Source: Streptomyces eurythermus (GTDB lineage: Bacteria; Actinomycetota; Actinomycetes; Streptomycetales; Streptomycetaceae). From it: a stretch of DNA of 64,000 bases. The stretch is taken from NCBI RefSeq assembly GCF_014649115.1, contig NZ_BMSK01000020.1:62001-126000 (forward strand), read 5' to 3'. Positions within the stretch are counted from its first letter, which is position 1, and every line of letters begins with the position of its first letter. Below are positions 8,084 through 17,227 of the stretch, one piece after another. The notes below the pieces were generated by a model that was not told the DNA's origin, ran no database searches, and saw only the letters and a list, made by a program, of their open reading frames with translations. The position numbers and the translations under genes were made by a program.

Positions 8084-8114
8084 GTGCTTCTCGTCTCCTC
8101 GACCCGTGCCGTGG

Positions 8115-8861
8115 TTACTTCTCTACGTAGCGCAGGGAGCGCAGTCCGCGCTCCAGATGCCAGTGCAGGTAGGCGGACACCAGCCCGCTGCCCTCGCGGA
8201 CGTACCTCGGCTCGCACGCGTCCGCCGTCTCCCAGTCTCCCGTAAGCAGCGCGCCCAGCAGGACCAGGGTCTGGGGCGACGGCACGACGCTGCCGGGCAC
8301 CCGGCAGTCGGCGCACACCGAGCCGCCGGAGGCCACGGAGAAGAACCGGTTCGGGCCCGGCATCCCGCACTTGGCGCAGTCGCCGAAGCTGGGCGCGTAG
8401 CCGTTGACGGCCAGGGACCGCAGCAGAAAGGCGTCAAGGACGAGGTGCGGCGCGTGCTCGCCCCGGGCGAGCGTCCGCAGCGCCCCGACGAGCAGCAGGT
8501 ACTGCTGTACCGCCGGCTCGCCCTCGTGATCGGTGAATCGCTCGGCGGTCTCCAGCATGGCCGTCCCGGCGGTGTACCGGGCGTAGTCCGTGACGATCCC
8601 GCCGCCGTACGGAGCGATGGTCTCGCTCTGCGTGCACAGCGGCAGGCCACGCCCGACCAGCTCACTCCCACGGGCGAAGAACTGCACGTCCACGTGGGAG
8701 AACGGCTCCAGCCGGGCCCCGAACTTCGACTTCGTCCGCCGCACCCCGCGGGCCACGGCCCGCACCCGTCCGTGCCCGCGCGTGAGCAGGGTGATGATCC
8801 GGTCCGCCTCGCCCAGCTTCTGGGTGCGCAGCACGATGCCGTCGTCGCGGAACAGACTCAT
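8115..8861 (-). CDS. recO: DNA repair protein RecO
   Basis: This 248-residue protein loads RecA onto SSB-coated DNA in the RecF pathway. The N-terminal OB fold begins MSLFRDDGIVLRTQKLGEAD, the helical middle follows, and a zinc finger is formed by Cys162/Cys165 and Cys183/Cys186. The ATG at 8861 was chosen because family members start with this M-x-x-x-x-D pattern; a longer start upstream would add only GENGP-like residues. It sits between the small-protein pair and uppS on the same strand. Confidence 0.94.
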   Translation of the reverse strand: MSLFRDDGIVLRTQKLGEADRIITLLTRGHGRVRAVARGVRRTKSKFGARLEPFSHVDVQFFARGSELVGRGLPLCTQSETIAPYGGGIVTDYARYTAGTAMLETAERFTDHEGEPAVQQYLLLVGALRTLARGEHAPHLVLDAFLLRSLAVNGYAPSFGDCAKCGMPGPNRFFSVASGGSVCADCRVPGSVVPSPQTLVLLGALLTGDWETADACEPRYVREGSGLVSAYLHWHLERGLRSLRYVEK

Positions 8862-8890
8862 GGGCCCATTCTCGCCCATGCGCGAAGGCG

Positions 8891-9106
8891 CTAGAGCACC
8901 TCTCCGCGGCTGCGGGCGTTGGCGTACGCGGTGGCCGCGCTGAGCCGCTCGGCCGGGGTGGCGCAGCGCAGCGCGCCCGGCTCGGCGTCCCACTCACGCC
9001 CGCCGCCGTAGGGTCTCACCTGCACATACGGCCCCTCATGCCCCATGACGACGCCGACCTTCCCGGTGCGGGTGTCCACCACATGACTGCCGACGACGGG
9101 TTTCAC
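8891..9106 (-). CDS. Small conserved protein of unknown function (71 aa)
   Basis: Not recognised by function. It starts at GTG 9106 behind GGGAGG and overlaps the stop of the upstream 66-aa gene by 4 bp (GTGA), a clear sign of translational coupling. The sequence is a short beta-rich unit (VGSHVVDTRTGKVGVVMGHEGPYVQVRPYGGGREWD, given here in part: VGSHVVDTRTGKVG) followed by a helix. The strand pattern resembles small SH3-like barrels, but that is only an impression. It lies 29 bp upstream of recO. Confidence 0.7.
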   Translation of the reverse strand: MKPVVGSHVVDTRTGKVGVVMGHEGPYVQVRPYGGGREWDAEPGALRCATPAERLSAATAYANARSRGEVL

Positions 9107-9303
9107 CGGGCCTCCCCCGCCAGTGCCGCCGCCAGCCGGCGCGCGGTCTGGACCGAGCACCGCCCCAGGTCCACCAGCGGGCTGGGCACCTCCCGCACGA
9201 GACTCACCGGATCGAGCCCCAGCGACGGGAGAACGACCCCGGCCTTTTCGAGAGCCGACCGCAATTCCCTCAACGCCTCCTCCGCCTCTTCGATGCCGCT
9301 CAC
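9103..9303 (-). CDS. Small conserved protein of unknown function (66 aa)
   Basis: Not recognised by function. GTG at 9303 follows AGGGGAG. The N-terminal half is an amphipathic acidic helix (GIEEAEEALRELRSALEKAG), the second half a hydrophobic loop and a second helix rich in Ala/Arg. It is translationally coupled to the 71-aa gene. An inverted repeat 27 bp upstream (9330-9349) may be its operator. Pairs like this one are, from memory, common in Streptomyces genomes. Confidence 0.65.
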   Translation of the reverse strand: MSGIEEAEEALRELRSALEKAGVVLPSLGLDPVSLVREVPSPLVDLGRCSVQTARRLAAALAGEAR

Positions 9304-9641
9304 TTCGCTCCCCTTCCATGTCCGAGTTTACGCTTTGTACATCAAGCGTGACGCTGTGCTTTCCCGCTCGGAAGGGGTCCCCGCCCCGGGTCGGCCGTGG
9401 CCGGAGGTCCGCGACAGGCGGTACGGGTGCGCTCGGGGGCGGAACGCGAACGCGCCGGACGGGGGCGGGATTCACCCGGGTGGAGCTGGGACGGGCGGGT
9501 TCGTTCGCGTGCGCTGTCTTGACCGCCCCCACGGCCCCTCCTATCGTCGCGCTACCGAGCGGACGTAGGACGTAGGACGTCGTATCTCACTCCTCCCACC
9601 ACCCCCATCCCTCATCGGCTCACCGACCTGCTGGAGGACCC
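9304..9641. other. Intergenic region between the divergent small-protein pair and the ABC operon
   Basis: No gene was seen in these 338 bp. ACGCTT (9330-9335) and AAGCGT (9344-9349) form an inverted repeat near the small-protein pair. A vegetative-type promoter for the ABC operon lies at 9519-9547. After it, at about 9561-9580, GGACGTA is repeated in tandem (two full copies and a partial third) in the probable 5' leader. Confidence 0.6.
9519..9547 (+). promoter_or_regulatory. Promoter of the ABC importer operon
   Basis: TTGACC (9519-9524) and TATCGT (9542-9547) are separated by 17 bp, the ideal spacing for the main vegetative sigma factor. The start codon of the substrate-binding protein follows at 9642, leaving a leader of about 85 nt. 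Confidence 0.6.
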
Positions 9642-11264
9642 GTGCGCGACGACGTGATCCCCGACGTACCGGCACCGCGCCGCCGGTCGTTACTGCTGGG
9701 TGCCGGGGGGCTGGGCGCGGGGGCGGTGCTGGCGGGGTGTTCCGCCGGGCCGGAGTCGACCAACGACACCGGCGGCGGGGGCAGTGGCAAGGACCGGACG
9801 CTGACCGCCGTCATCGGCTACGGCAACGACGGCAGCTGGGACCCGACACAGACCGCCTCCGCGTTCGCGATGGCCGCCAACAATCACATCTACGAGGGAC
9901 TTCTCGACACCGACCCGATCACCCGGGCGCCGTACCCCGCCCTCGCCACCGCGCTCCCCGCCGACCCGAAGGCGACCACCTGGCGGTTCACGCTCCGCGA
10001 CGGCGCCACCTTCCACGACGGCAAGCCCGTCACCGCCGACGACGTCGTGTTCGTCTTCGACCGGATCCTCGACCCCAAGACCCAGACCCTCGCCAAGGGC
10101 TTCTTCGCCTCCTGGCTGGAGTCGGTCCGCAAGACCGGTGCCCGGACCGTCGAGCTGAGGCTCAGGTTCCCGTTCCCGGACGGGCTCGCCCGGCTCACCC
10201 TCGCCAAGATCATGCCCGCGCACGTCTACTCCCGGCCCGGCGCCTGGGACGACGCGGTCAAGGGGCTGGCCGTGGGCTCGGGGCCGTACCGGCAGACCGC
10301 GCACCACCCGAAGTCGAACACCACCTTCGAGGCGTTCGCCGCGTACAACGGCCCGCGCAGGCCCGTCTTCCGGAAGATGAACTGGCTGACCATCGTGGAC
10401 GCCTCCTCCCGCGTCGCGCGGATCTCCGGCACCGGCGCCGGCGCGCAGATCGCCGACAACATCCCGTACGCCAACATCCCCCGTCTGGAGCAGGGCGGGC
10501 TGAAGGTGGCCGGCGGGGCCGGGATGAACAACCTGTTCCTGATGTTCAACACCCGGCACAAGCCGTTCGACGACGTGCGGGTGCGCCAGGCCCTGCACTA
10601 CGCCATCGACAGCGAGAAGATGGTGCGGGTCGCCCTGAAGGGGCACGGCCGGCCCGCGTCCTCGTTCCTCAACGAGGGCAACCCGAGCCACCGGCGGGCC
10701 AGGACCGTCTACGACTACGACCCCGGCAAGGCGAAGGCACTGCTGAGGGCCGCCGGGGTGACGGACCTGAAGGTCGAGATCATGGCCGTCAACGTCAGCT
10801 GGATCGTGGACTGCCTGCCGACGGTCAAGTCCTGCTGGGACGCCGTGGGCGTGCGCACCACCCTGGCGCCGCAGGAGACCACGGCCGTGTTCACCAAGAT
10901 GGACCAGCGGCGGGACTACCAGGTGGTGGCCGCCGCCTCCAACCCCAACCAGTTCGGGCTCGACGCCGACCTGATCATGCGCTACAACTACGGCCCCGAG
11001 AACCTGTGGATGCGCTACACGCGGTGGGCGGACGACCCGGTCGCCCGGCGGCTCTTCGCGGACATGGACCGGGCCACCCGGGAGCCGGACCCCGCGCGGA
11101 AGAAGGCGATGATCCAGGACTACATCGACGTCGTCGCCGAACAGGCCGTGCTGTACCCGGTCGTCCACAACGAGCTGATGACCGCCTGGGACCCGCGCGA
11201 GCTCACCGGGATAAGGCCCCAGCCCTACCCCGGCGTCAACCTCCTCCAGGCCCGCTGGATCTGA
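9642..11264 (+). CDS. ABC importer substrate-binding lipoprotein (SBP_bac_5 family)
   Basis: This 540-residue protein is the extracellular receptor of a peptide/opine-type importer. The N-terminus has a twin-arginine-like run PRRRSLLLGAGG and a lipobox LAGC with Cys33, so it is probably a Tat-exported lipoprotein. The family core is clear: YEGLLDTDP, TWRFTLRDGATFHDGKPVTADDV (in part: FTLRDGATFHDGKPVTADD) and VRQALHYAIDSEKMV. GTG at 9642 follows GGAGGA. It leads an operon with two permease units, two ATPases and a DHDPS-family enzyme. The substrate cannot be read from the sequence; the neighbourhood suggests sialic acid (see findings). Confidence 0.9.
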   Translation: MRDDVIPDVPAPRRRSLLLGAGGLGAGAVLAGCSAGPESTNDTGGGGSGKDRTLTAVIGYGNDGSWDPTQTASAFAMAANNHIYEGLLDTDPITRAPYPALATALPADPKATTWRFTLRDGATFHDGKPVTADDVVFVFDRILDPKTQTLAKGFFASWLESVRKTGARTVELRLRFPFPDGLARLTLAKIMPAHVYSRPGAWDDAVKGLAVGSGPYRQTAHHPKSNTTFEAFAAYNGPRRPVFRKMNWLTIVDASSRVARISGTGAGAQIADNIPYANIPRLEQGGLKVAGGAGMNNLFLMFNTRHKPFDDVRVRQALHYAIDSEKMVRVALKGHGRPASSFLNEGNPSHRRARTVYDYDPGKAKALLRAAGVTDLKVEIMAVNVSWIVDCLPTVKSCWDAVGVRTTLAPQETTAVFTKMDQRRDYQVVAAASNPNQFGLDADLIMRYNYGPENLWMRYTRWADDPVARRLFADMDRATREPDPARKKAMIQDYIDVVAEQAVLYPVVHNELMTAWDPRELTGIRPQPYPGVNLLQARWI

Positions 11265-11268
11265 CGGC

Positions 11269-12225
11269 ATGACCACGGTCGTACGCATCCTGCTGCGCCG
11301 GATCGCCCTGCTGGTGCCGCTGCTGCTGGGCATCGTGCTGTTCGTGTTCCTGGTGATGCGGTTCTCCGACGCCGACCCGGCCTCCGCGTTCTTCCAGGGC
11401 GCCAATCCCACCCCCGAGCAGCTGCACGACTTCCGGGAGCGCAACGGGCTGCTGGACCCGCTGCCCGTGCGCTACGTCCACTTCGTCGGCGACGTCCTCC
11501 ACGGCGACCTCGGCACCAGCGCCCTCACCCGCGCCCCGGTGCTCGACCAGGTCACCACCGCACTGCCGCTCACCCTCCAGCTGACCTTCCTCGGGCTCGC
11601 CCTGGCCGTCGTCCTGGCCCTGGCGGGCGGGGTGACGGCGGCGGTGTACCGGGACCGGCTGCCGGACCAGATCATCCGGGTGGTGTCGCTGGTCGGGGTG
11701 GCCGCGCCCGGGTTCTGGCTGGCACTGCTGATGATCCAGTACCTCGCGGTGGACCTGGGCTGGTTCCCCACCGGCGGCTACATCAACCCGGGCGACTCGG
11801 TCACCGGCTGGCTGAGGACCATGGCGCTGCCCGCCGTCGCCCTGTCCCTGCCGGTCGCCGCCCAGCTCACCCGGATCGTGCGGACCTCGGTGGTGGAGGA
11901 GCTGGACAAGGACTACGTCCGCACGGCGATCGGCGGCGGGCTGCCGCCACGGGTCGTGGTCGGCCGGAACGTGCTGCGCAACGCGCTGGTCAACCCGCTC
12001 ACCGTGCTCGGGCTGCGGGTCGGCTATCTGCTCGGCGGCGCCGTCGTCATCGAGACGATCTTCTCGCTGCCCGGCATGGGCAAGCTGATGATCGACGCGG
12101 TGCAGAACGGCGACCCGGCGGTGGTGCAGGGCGTGGTGCTGACCACCGCGACCGGGTTCGTCGTCGTCAACCTCGTCATCGACATCCTGTATCTGCTGGT
12201 CAACCCACGACTGAGGGCGGGCTGA
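11269..12225 (+). CDS. ABC importer permease (DppB/OppB type)
   Basis: This 318-residue membrane protein has about six transmembrane segments. It begins RILLRRIALLVPLLLGIVLF, the standard N-terminal helix of DppB-type permeases, followed by an extracellular loop and the EAA-type cytoplasmic motif around EELDKDYVRTAIGGGLPPR. It starts 4 bp after the binding protein stop and its own stop overlaps the next ATG by one base (TGATG). Confidence 0.93.
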   Translation: MTTVVRILLRRIALLVPLLLGIVLFVFLVMRFSDADPASAFFQGANPTPEQLHDFRERNGLLDPLPVRYVHFVGDVLHGDLGTSALTRAPVLDQVTTALPLTLQLTFLGLALAVVLALAGGVTAAVYRDRLPDQIIRVVSLVGVAAPGFWLALLMIQYLAVDLGWFPTGGYINPGDSVTGWLRTMALPAVALSLPVAAQLTRIVRTSVVEELDKDYVRTAIGGGLPPRVVVGRNVLRNALVNPLTVLGLRVGYLLGGAVVIETIFSLPGMGKLMIDAVQNGDPAVVQGVVLTTATGFVVVNLVIDILYLLVNPRLRAG

Positions 12226-14201
12226 TGGTCACGCGCGCGAGGCTCACCGAGCGGCTGTCCCGGCCCGGCGTCCGGCTGCGCGGCTGGCGCCGGCTGCCGC
12301 TGCCGTCGAAGGCCGCCGTCTGCTTCCTGGCCGTGGTCGTCCTCGTCGCCCTCCTCGCCCCGGTGCTGGCGCCGGACGACCCGCTCGACATGCGGGACCC
12401 GGCCGGCGGGACGGGGGCGCCGTCCGCCGCGCACTGGATGGGCCAGGACAGCCTGGGCCGGGACATCCTGAGCCGGCTGATGCACGGCGCCCGCTGGTCG
12501 CTGGCCATCGGACTGGGCGCCACCGCGCTGGCGCTGGTGGCCGGGGCCGTGCTCGGGGCCGTCGCCGCCACCTCCCGCAAGGCCGTGGACGAGACGCTGA
12601 TGCGCTGCCTGGACGTGGTGATGGCGTTCCCCGGCATCGCGCTGGCCGCCGTGCTGGTGGCCGTGTTCGGCGGCGGGATCGGCGTGCTGATCTGCGCCAT
12701 CGCCTTCCTGTTCACCCCGCCGGTGGCACGGGTGGTACGGGCGAACGTGCTGGACCAGTACGGCGAGGACTACGTCACCGCCGAGCGGGTCATCGGCGCC
12801 CGCACCCCGCACATCGTGCTGCGCCACGTGGCCGTCAACTGCGCCGCCCCGGTGCTGGTGTTCTGCACGGTCCAGGTCGCCGAGGCCATCGTCTTCGAGG
12901 CGTCCCTGTCCTTCATCGGCGCCGGCGTGCGCCCCCCGGACCCGTCCTGGGGCAGTGTCATCGCCGACGGCAAGAACATGGTGCTGACCGGCGGCTGGTG
13001 GGCGACCGTCTTCCCGGGGCTGCTGATCCTGGTCACCGTGCTGTCGCTGAACATCCTCTCCGAGGGCCTGTCGGACGCGTGGGCCGCGCCCGCCCCCAGG
13101 GAGGTGCGGGCGCCCGCGGACCGGCTCCAGACGCCCGAGCCCGGCACCCGCGAGGTGCTGCCGCTGCCCGGCCTCGCCGAGGCCGCCCGGCGGCTGCGCT
13201 CCCGGGCCCGGCCGCTGCCCGACCGGAGCGGACAGCCGGTGCTCGCCGTGGAGAACCTCACCATCGGCTTCCCGGACCGGCACCGGGGCGTGGACATCGT
13301 GGCCGGGGTCGGCTTCGAGGTGTACCCCGGCGAGGTGCTGGGCCTGGTAGGCGAGTCGGGCTGCGGCAAGTCGCTGACCGCGCTCACCGTGATGGGCCTC
13401 CAGCCCAAGGGCGCCCGGATCGGCGGGCAGGTGCGGTTCCGGCAGCGGGACCTGCTGACCGAGCCGGCGCGGGCCCGGCGCCGGCTGCTCGGCCACGAGA
13501 TGGCCATGGTCTACCAGGACGCCCTGTCCTCGCTGAACCCGGCCATGACCATCCGCGCCCAGCTCCGGCAGCTCGTCCGGCGCGGCGGCCGCCGCGGCCC
13601 CGCGGAGCTGCTGTCGCTGGTCGGGCTGGACCCGGAGCGCACCCTGCGCAGCTATCCGCACGAGCTGTCCGGCGGGCAGCGCCAGCGCGTGCTCATCGCC
13701 ATGGCCCTCTCCCGCGAGCCGAAGCTGATCGTCGCCGACGAGCCGACCACCGCCCTGGACGTCACCGTGCAGGCCCAGGTCATGGAGCTGCTGCTGCGGC
13801 TGCGCGCGGAGCTGGGCTTCGCGCTGGTGCTGGTCTCGCACGACCTGGCGCTGATCGCCGACGTCACCGACCGGGTGGCGGTGATGTACGGCGGACAGAT
13901 CGTGGAGACCGGGGTGACCGCCGACCTGGTGGCGGCGCCGGCCCACCACTACACGCGCGGTCTGCTCGGCAGCGTGCTGTCGCTGGAGTCGGCCGAGGAG
14001 CGGATGACGCAGATCAGGGGCGTCGTGCCGGCCCCGGCCCACTTCCCGGCGGGCTGCCGCTTCGCCGACCGCTGCCCGCTGGCCACCGAGGTGTGCCACA
14101 CCACCGCCCCGGTCCTGACCGGCACCGGCACGCACACGGCCGCCTGCCACCACCCGGCGGTGGAGCTCGCGTCCACGGAGAGCGAGGAGGCCCTGCAATG
14201 A
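12225..14201 (+). CDS. Fused ABC permease (DppC-like) and ATPase (DppD-like)
   Basis: One 658-residue reading frame holds two normally separate subunits. Residues about 1-285 form a DppC-type permease (MGQDSLGRDILSRLMHGARW, EAA loop with EDYVTAERVIGA, SLSFIGAGVRPPDPSWG). After a linker of about 55 residues, residues about 340-658 form an ATPase with Walker A GESGCGKS at 376-383, signature LSGGQRQR, Walker B LIVADEP, and a C-terminal oligopeptide-transporter motif with four Cys (CRFADRCP...C...C). No stop or frame change occurs between the halves. The stop overlaps the next gene by 4 bp. Confidence 0.95.
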   Translation: MVTRARLTERLSRPGVRLRGWRRLPLPSKAAVCFLAVVVLVALLAPVLAPDDPLDMRDPAGGTGAPSAAHWMGQDSLGRDILSRLMHGARWSLAIGLGATALALVAGAVLGAVAATSRKAVDETLMRCLDVVMAFPGIALAAVLVAVFGGGIGVLICAIAFLFTPPVARVVRANVLDQYGEDYVTAERVIGARTPHIVLRHVAVNCAAPVLVFCTVQVAEAIVFEASLSFIGAGVRPPDPSWGSVIADGKNMVLTGGWWATVFPGLLILVTVLSLNILSEGLSDAWAAPAPREVRAPADRLQTPEPGTREVLPLPGLAEAARRLRSRARPLPDRSGQPVLAVENLTIGFPDRHRGVDIVAGVGFEVYPGEVLGLVGESGCGKSLTALTVMGLQPKGARIGGQVRFRQRDLLTEPARARRRLLGHEMAMVYQDALSSLNPAMTIRAQLRQLVRRGGRRGPAELLSLVGLDPERTLRSYPHELSGGQRQRVLIAMALSREPKLIVADEPTTALDVTVQAQVMELLLRLRAELGFALVLVSHDLALIADVTDRVAVMYGGQIVETGVTADLVAAPAHHYTRGLLGSVLSLESAEERMTQIRGVVPAPAHFPAGCRFADRCPLATEVCHTTAPVLTGTGTHTAACHHPAVELASTESEEALQ

Positions 14202-15202
14202 CCGCCGTCGTGGAGGTACGGGACGCGCACGTGGTGCACCGGGCGCGCGGCGGCGGGCTCTTGCGCCGGGACCGGGTGTACGCCCTGACCGGCGCCGACC
14301 TGTCCGTGGCGGCCGGGGAGACGGTCGGCGTGGTCGGCGAGTCGGGGTGCGGGAAGTCGACGCTGGCGAAGGTGCTGGTGGGCATCCAGCGGCCGGTCTC
14401 GGGGACGGTGGCGTTCCGCGGCCGGGACCTGTGGGCGATGCCAGCCGCCGAGCGCCGGGCGACCGTGGGGGCGGGCACCGGGCTGGTCTTCCAGGATCCG
14501 TCGACCGCGCTGAACCGCCGGCTGACCGTCCGGCGCATCCTGCGCGACCCGCTGGACGTGCACCGGCGCGGCACCCGGGCCGAACGCGAGGAGCGGGTGC
14601 GGGAGCTGATGGGGCTGGTGGGGCTGCCCGGGGCGCTCGCCGACGCCCTGCCCGGGCAGCTGTCGGGCGGGCAGCGGCAGCGGGTGGCCATCGCCCGCGC
14701 GCTCGCCCTGGACCCGGCGCTGGTGGTCGCCGACGAGCCGACCAGCGCCCTGGACGTCTCGGTCCGCGCGCAGATCCTGAACCTGCTGCTGGACCTGAAG
14801 GAACGCCTCGGCCTCGCCCTGGTGTTCGTCTCGCACGACATCCAGACGGTACGGCGGATGAGCGACCGGGTGATCACGATGTACCTGGGCCGGATCGTGG
14901 AGGAGACCCCGGCCGGCCGGGTCACCGACGCGGCCCGGCACCCGTACACCCGGGCCCTGTTCTCGGCGACGCCGGGCCTGCTGGACCCCATCGACCCGAT
15001 CCCGCTGACCGGGCCGGTGCCCTCGGCGACCCGCCCGCCGAGCGGCTGCCCGTTCCGCACCCGGTGCTGGAAGGCCGACGAGCTGTGCGCCCGGGTGATG
15101 CCGGACTTCTCGGCCGCGTCACACCCCGCTCACCGCTACCGGTGTCACCATCCTGTGGAGGAGGACACGTCGACCAGAGACCTAGCGCGCCAGGAGCCCT
15201 GA
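14198..15202 (+). CDS. ABC importer ATP-binding protein (DppF type)
   Basis: This 334-residue ATPase is the second motor subunit. Walker A GESGCGKST starts at residue 47; QDPSTALNRR, LSGGQRQR and LVVADEPTSALD follow. The C-terminal CPFRTRCWKADELC motif, with paired cysteines, is the Oligo_HPY extension seen in this importer class. ATG 14198 overlaps the preceding stop (ATGA). The stop is directly followed by the ATG of the lyase gene with no gap. Confidence 0.94.
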   Translation: MTAVVEVRDAHVVHRARGGGLLRRDRVYALTGADLSVAAGETVGVVGESGCGKSTLAKVLVGIQRPVSGTVAFRGRDLWAMPAAERRATVGAGTGLVFQDPSTALNRRLTVRRILRDPLDVHRRGTRAEREERVRELMGLVGLPGALADALPGQLSGGQRQRVAIARALALDPALVVADEPTSALDVSVRAQILNLLLDLKERLGLALVFVSHDIQTVRRMSDRVITMYLGRIVEETPAGRVTDAARHPYTRALFSATPGLLDPIDPIPLTGPVPSATRPPSGCPFRTRCWKADELCARVMPDFSAASHPAHRYRCHHPVEEDTSTRDLARQEP

Positions 15203-16150
15203 ATGACCCTTCCCGCCCCGCTCACCGGTGTCGTCCCGCCCGTCTGCACGCCCCTGACACCGGAGCGCGAGGTGGACGTGCCGTCCCTGCTGCGCCTGGT
15301 GGACTTCCTGGTGGAGGCGGGGGTGCACGGGCTGTTCCTGCTGGGCTCGACCTCGGAGGCGGCGTTCCTGACGGACGCGCAGCGCCGGCGGGTGGTGGCG
15401 GCGGTGACCGCGCACGTGGGCGGCCAGTTGCCGGTCATCGCCGGCGCGATCGACATGACCACCCCGCGCGTCCTGGAGCACGTGGCGGCGGTCACCTCGG
15501 CGGGCGCGCAGGCCGTCGTCGTCACCGCCCCGTTCTACGCCCGCACCCACCCCGCGGAGATCGTCCACCACTACCGCCGGACCGCCGCCGCGAGCCCGGT
15601 CCCGGTGATCGCCTACGACATCCCCGTGGCCGTGCACACCAAGCTGCCCGCGGACCTGGTGCTGGGGCTCGCCGGGGACGGCGTCCTGGCCGGGATCAAG
15701 GACTCCAGCGGGGATCTGGCGGCCTTCCGGGAGCTGGTCACGGGCTCACGCGCGCACCCGGGGTTCGGGGTGCTGACCGGCTCGGAGCAGATCACGGACG
15801 CGGCGCTGGAGCTGGGCGCGGACGGGGCGGTGCCGGGCCTGGCCAACGTCGACCCGCACGGGTACGTCCGGCTGTACCGGCACTGCCGGGCGGCGGACCA
15901 GGAGGGCGCGCGGGCCGAACAGGAGCGGCTGTGCGCCCTGTTCGGGATGGTGGGCGTCGGTGATCCGGCGCGGATGGGCGGCAGTTCGGCGGCGCTCGGC
16001 GCGTTCAAGGCGGCCCTGCACCTGCGCGGCGTCATCGACTGCCCGGTGACCGCCGAGCCGCAGGTCCCGCTGTCCGGCGAGGAGGTCGAGCGGGTCGGCA
16101 AGTTCCTCGCGGCGGCGGGCCTGCTGGGACAGGACGCGCACGAACGCTGA
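15203..16150 (+). CDS. Dihydrodipicolinate synthase / N-acetylneuraminate lyase family aldolase
   Basis: This 315-residue class I aldolase has the (beta/alpha)8 fold. The Schiff-base Lys166 lies in GIKDSSGD and Tyr138 in VIAYDIP, both typical of the family. The carboxylate-binding turn reads LGSTSEAAF (48-55); GST rather than GTT at its start is closer to N-acetylneuraminate lyases than to true DapA. The gene starts right after the ABC operon stop codon (TGAATG), so it belongs to the transporter and probably acts on the imported substrate. A sialidase gene about 1.1 kb away supports a sialic acid lyase. A role in lysine synthesis is unlikely in this context. Confidence 0.85.
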   Translation: MTLPAPLTGVVPPVCTPLTPEREVDVPSLLRLVDFLVEAGVHGLFLLGSTSEAAFLTDAQRRRVVAAVTAHVGGQLPVIAGAIDMTTPRVLEHVAAVTSAGAQAVVVTAPFYARTHPAEIVHHYRRTAAASPVPVIAYDIPVAVHTKLPADLVLGLAGDGVLAGIKDSSGDLAAFRELVTGSRAHPGFGVLTGSEQITDAALELGADGAVPGLANVDPHGYVRLYRHCRAADQEGARAEQERLCALFGMVGVGDPARMGGSSAALGAFKAALHLRGVIDCPVTAEPQVPLSGEEVERVGKFLAAAGLLGQDAHER

Positions 16151-16195
16151 CGGCCGCCTGCCGCGCACACCGGCGCCCGCGCCCGCGTACGGCGC

Positions 16196-17143
16196 TCAGC
16201 GCGCTCCCCGGCGTGTCTCCCGCAGCGCGTAGTGCACCGCCCAGGCGTCCGCCACCGGGCCCAGGTGGCCGAGCTTGTCGGGGTTGACCACGATGCGGAT
16301 GGCCTGGATCCGCCCGTCGAGGACGTCGAGCGCCACGGCGTTGAGCACCCGGCCCTCCGGGTCCCGGAAGACCGCGCCGGGCTGCCCGTTGACCTGGTGC
16401 GGCTCGCAGGTGACACCGATCCCGGCGAGCTGGGGGAAGACGGAGGCGAGCAGGCGGGCCACGTTCTCGGCGCCCAGGACGCTCCGGGCCAGCTGGGGCG
16501 CCTTCCCGCCGCCGTCGCCGGCCATGGACACATCGGCGGCCAGCAGGTCCCGCAGCCCGATGACATCGCCCTCGCGCAGGGCGTCGAAGAACCGGGAGGC
16601 CAGTTCGTCCCGCTCGGTGCGGTCCGCCTCGAAGCGGGGCCGGCCCTCGGTCATGTGGCGCCGGGCCCGCACCAGCAGCTGGCGGCAGGCCGCCTCCGAG
16701 CGGTCGACCGCCTCGGCGATCTCGGGGAAGCCGAAGTCGAACACCTCCCGCAGCACGAAGACCGCGCGCTCCAGCGGGCTGAGCCGCTCCAGGAGCAGCA
16801 GGGCGGCCATCGACACCGAGTCGGCCAGCTCCGCCGACCGCTCCGGGTCCTGGTAGGGGTCGGCGAGCAGCGGCTCGGGGAACCAGGGGCCGACGTAGGC
16901 CTCCCGACGGACCCGGGCCGAGCGCAGTACGTCGATGGACAGCCGGGTCACCGTGGCCGACAGGAACGCCTTGGCCGACCGGGGCCGGACCGGGGAGGCG
17001 GTGAAGCGCAGCCAGGTCTCCTGGACGGCGTCCTCGGCCTCGCCGACGCTGCCGAGGATCCGGTAGGCGATGGAGAACAGCAGGGGCCGCAGCTCCTCGA
17101 ACTCCTCGGTTCTGCTCGTACTCGTGCTCGTGCTCGTACCCAT
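16196..17143 (-). CDS. ECF RNA polymerase sigma factor, SigJ-like with SnoaL-type C-terminus
   Basis: This 315-residue protein has sigma region 2 (about 15-75, with FSIAYRILGSVGEAEDAVQE), region 4 (about 115-165, LSPLERAVFVLREVFDFGFPEIAE, here in part) and a C-terminal domain of about 120 residues with the SnoaL fold (ADVSMAGDGGGKAPQ), the layout of the SigJ group (ECF41-like), where the extension regulates activity. The N-terminus MGTSTSTSTSRTEE is encoded by a six-base repeat. No anti-sigma gene is adjacent. It lies between the lyase and the sialidase, on the sialidase strand. Confidence 0.9.
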   Translation of the reverse strand: MGTSTSTSTSRTEEFEELRPLLFSIAYRILGSVGEAEDAVQETWLRFTASPVRPRSAKAFLSATVTRLSIDVLRSARVRREAYVGPWFPEPLLADPYQDPERSAELADSVSMAALLLLERLSPLERAVFVLREVFDFGFPEIAEAVDRSEAACRQLLVRARRHMTEGRPRFEADRTERDELASRFFDALREGDVIGLRDLLAADVSMAGDGGGKAPQLARSVLGAENVARLLASVFPQLAGIGVTCEPHQVNGQPGAVFRDPEGRVLNAVALDVLDGRIQAIRIVVNPDKLGHLGPVADAWAVHYALRETRRGAR

Positions 17144-17227
17144 GCCGGACGCCCCCGTCGTAGTCGATCAGCGCACCACATCATCCCCTCCCGGGCGCCG
17201 GAAAGCACCCGCCCGCTCCCTTGGCCC

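Noticed and set aside
15203..16150. Lysine-pathway dapA
   Set aside because: The gene is directly joined to an importer operon, and the carboxylate turn is GSTS, not the GTTGE of true DapA; an importer-linked lyase fits better.
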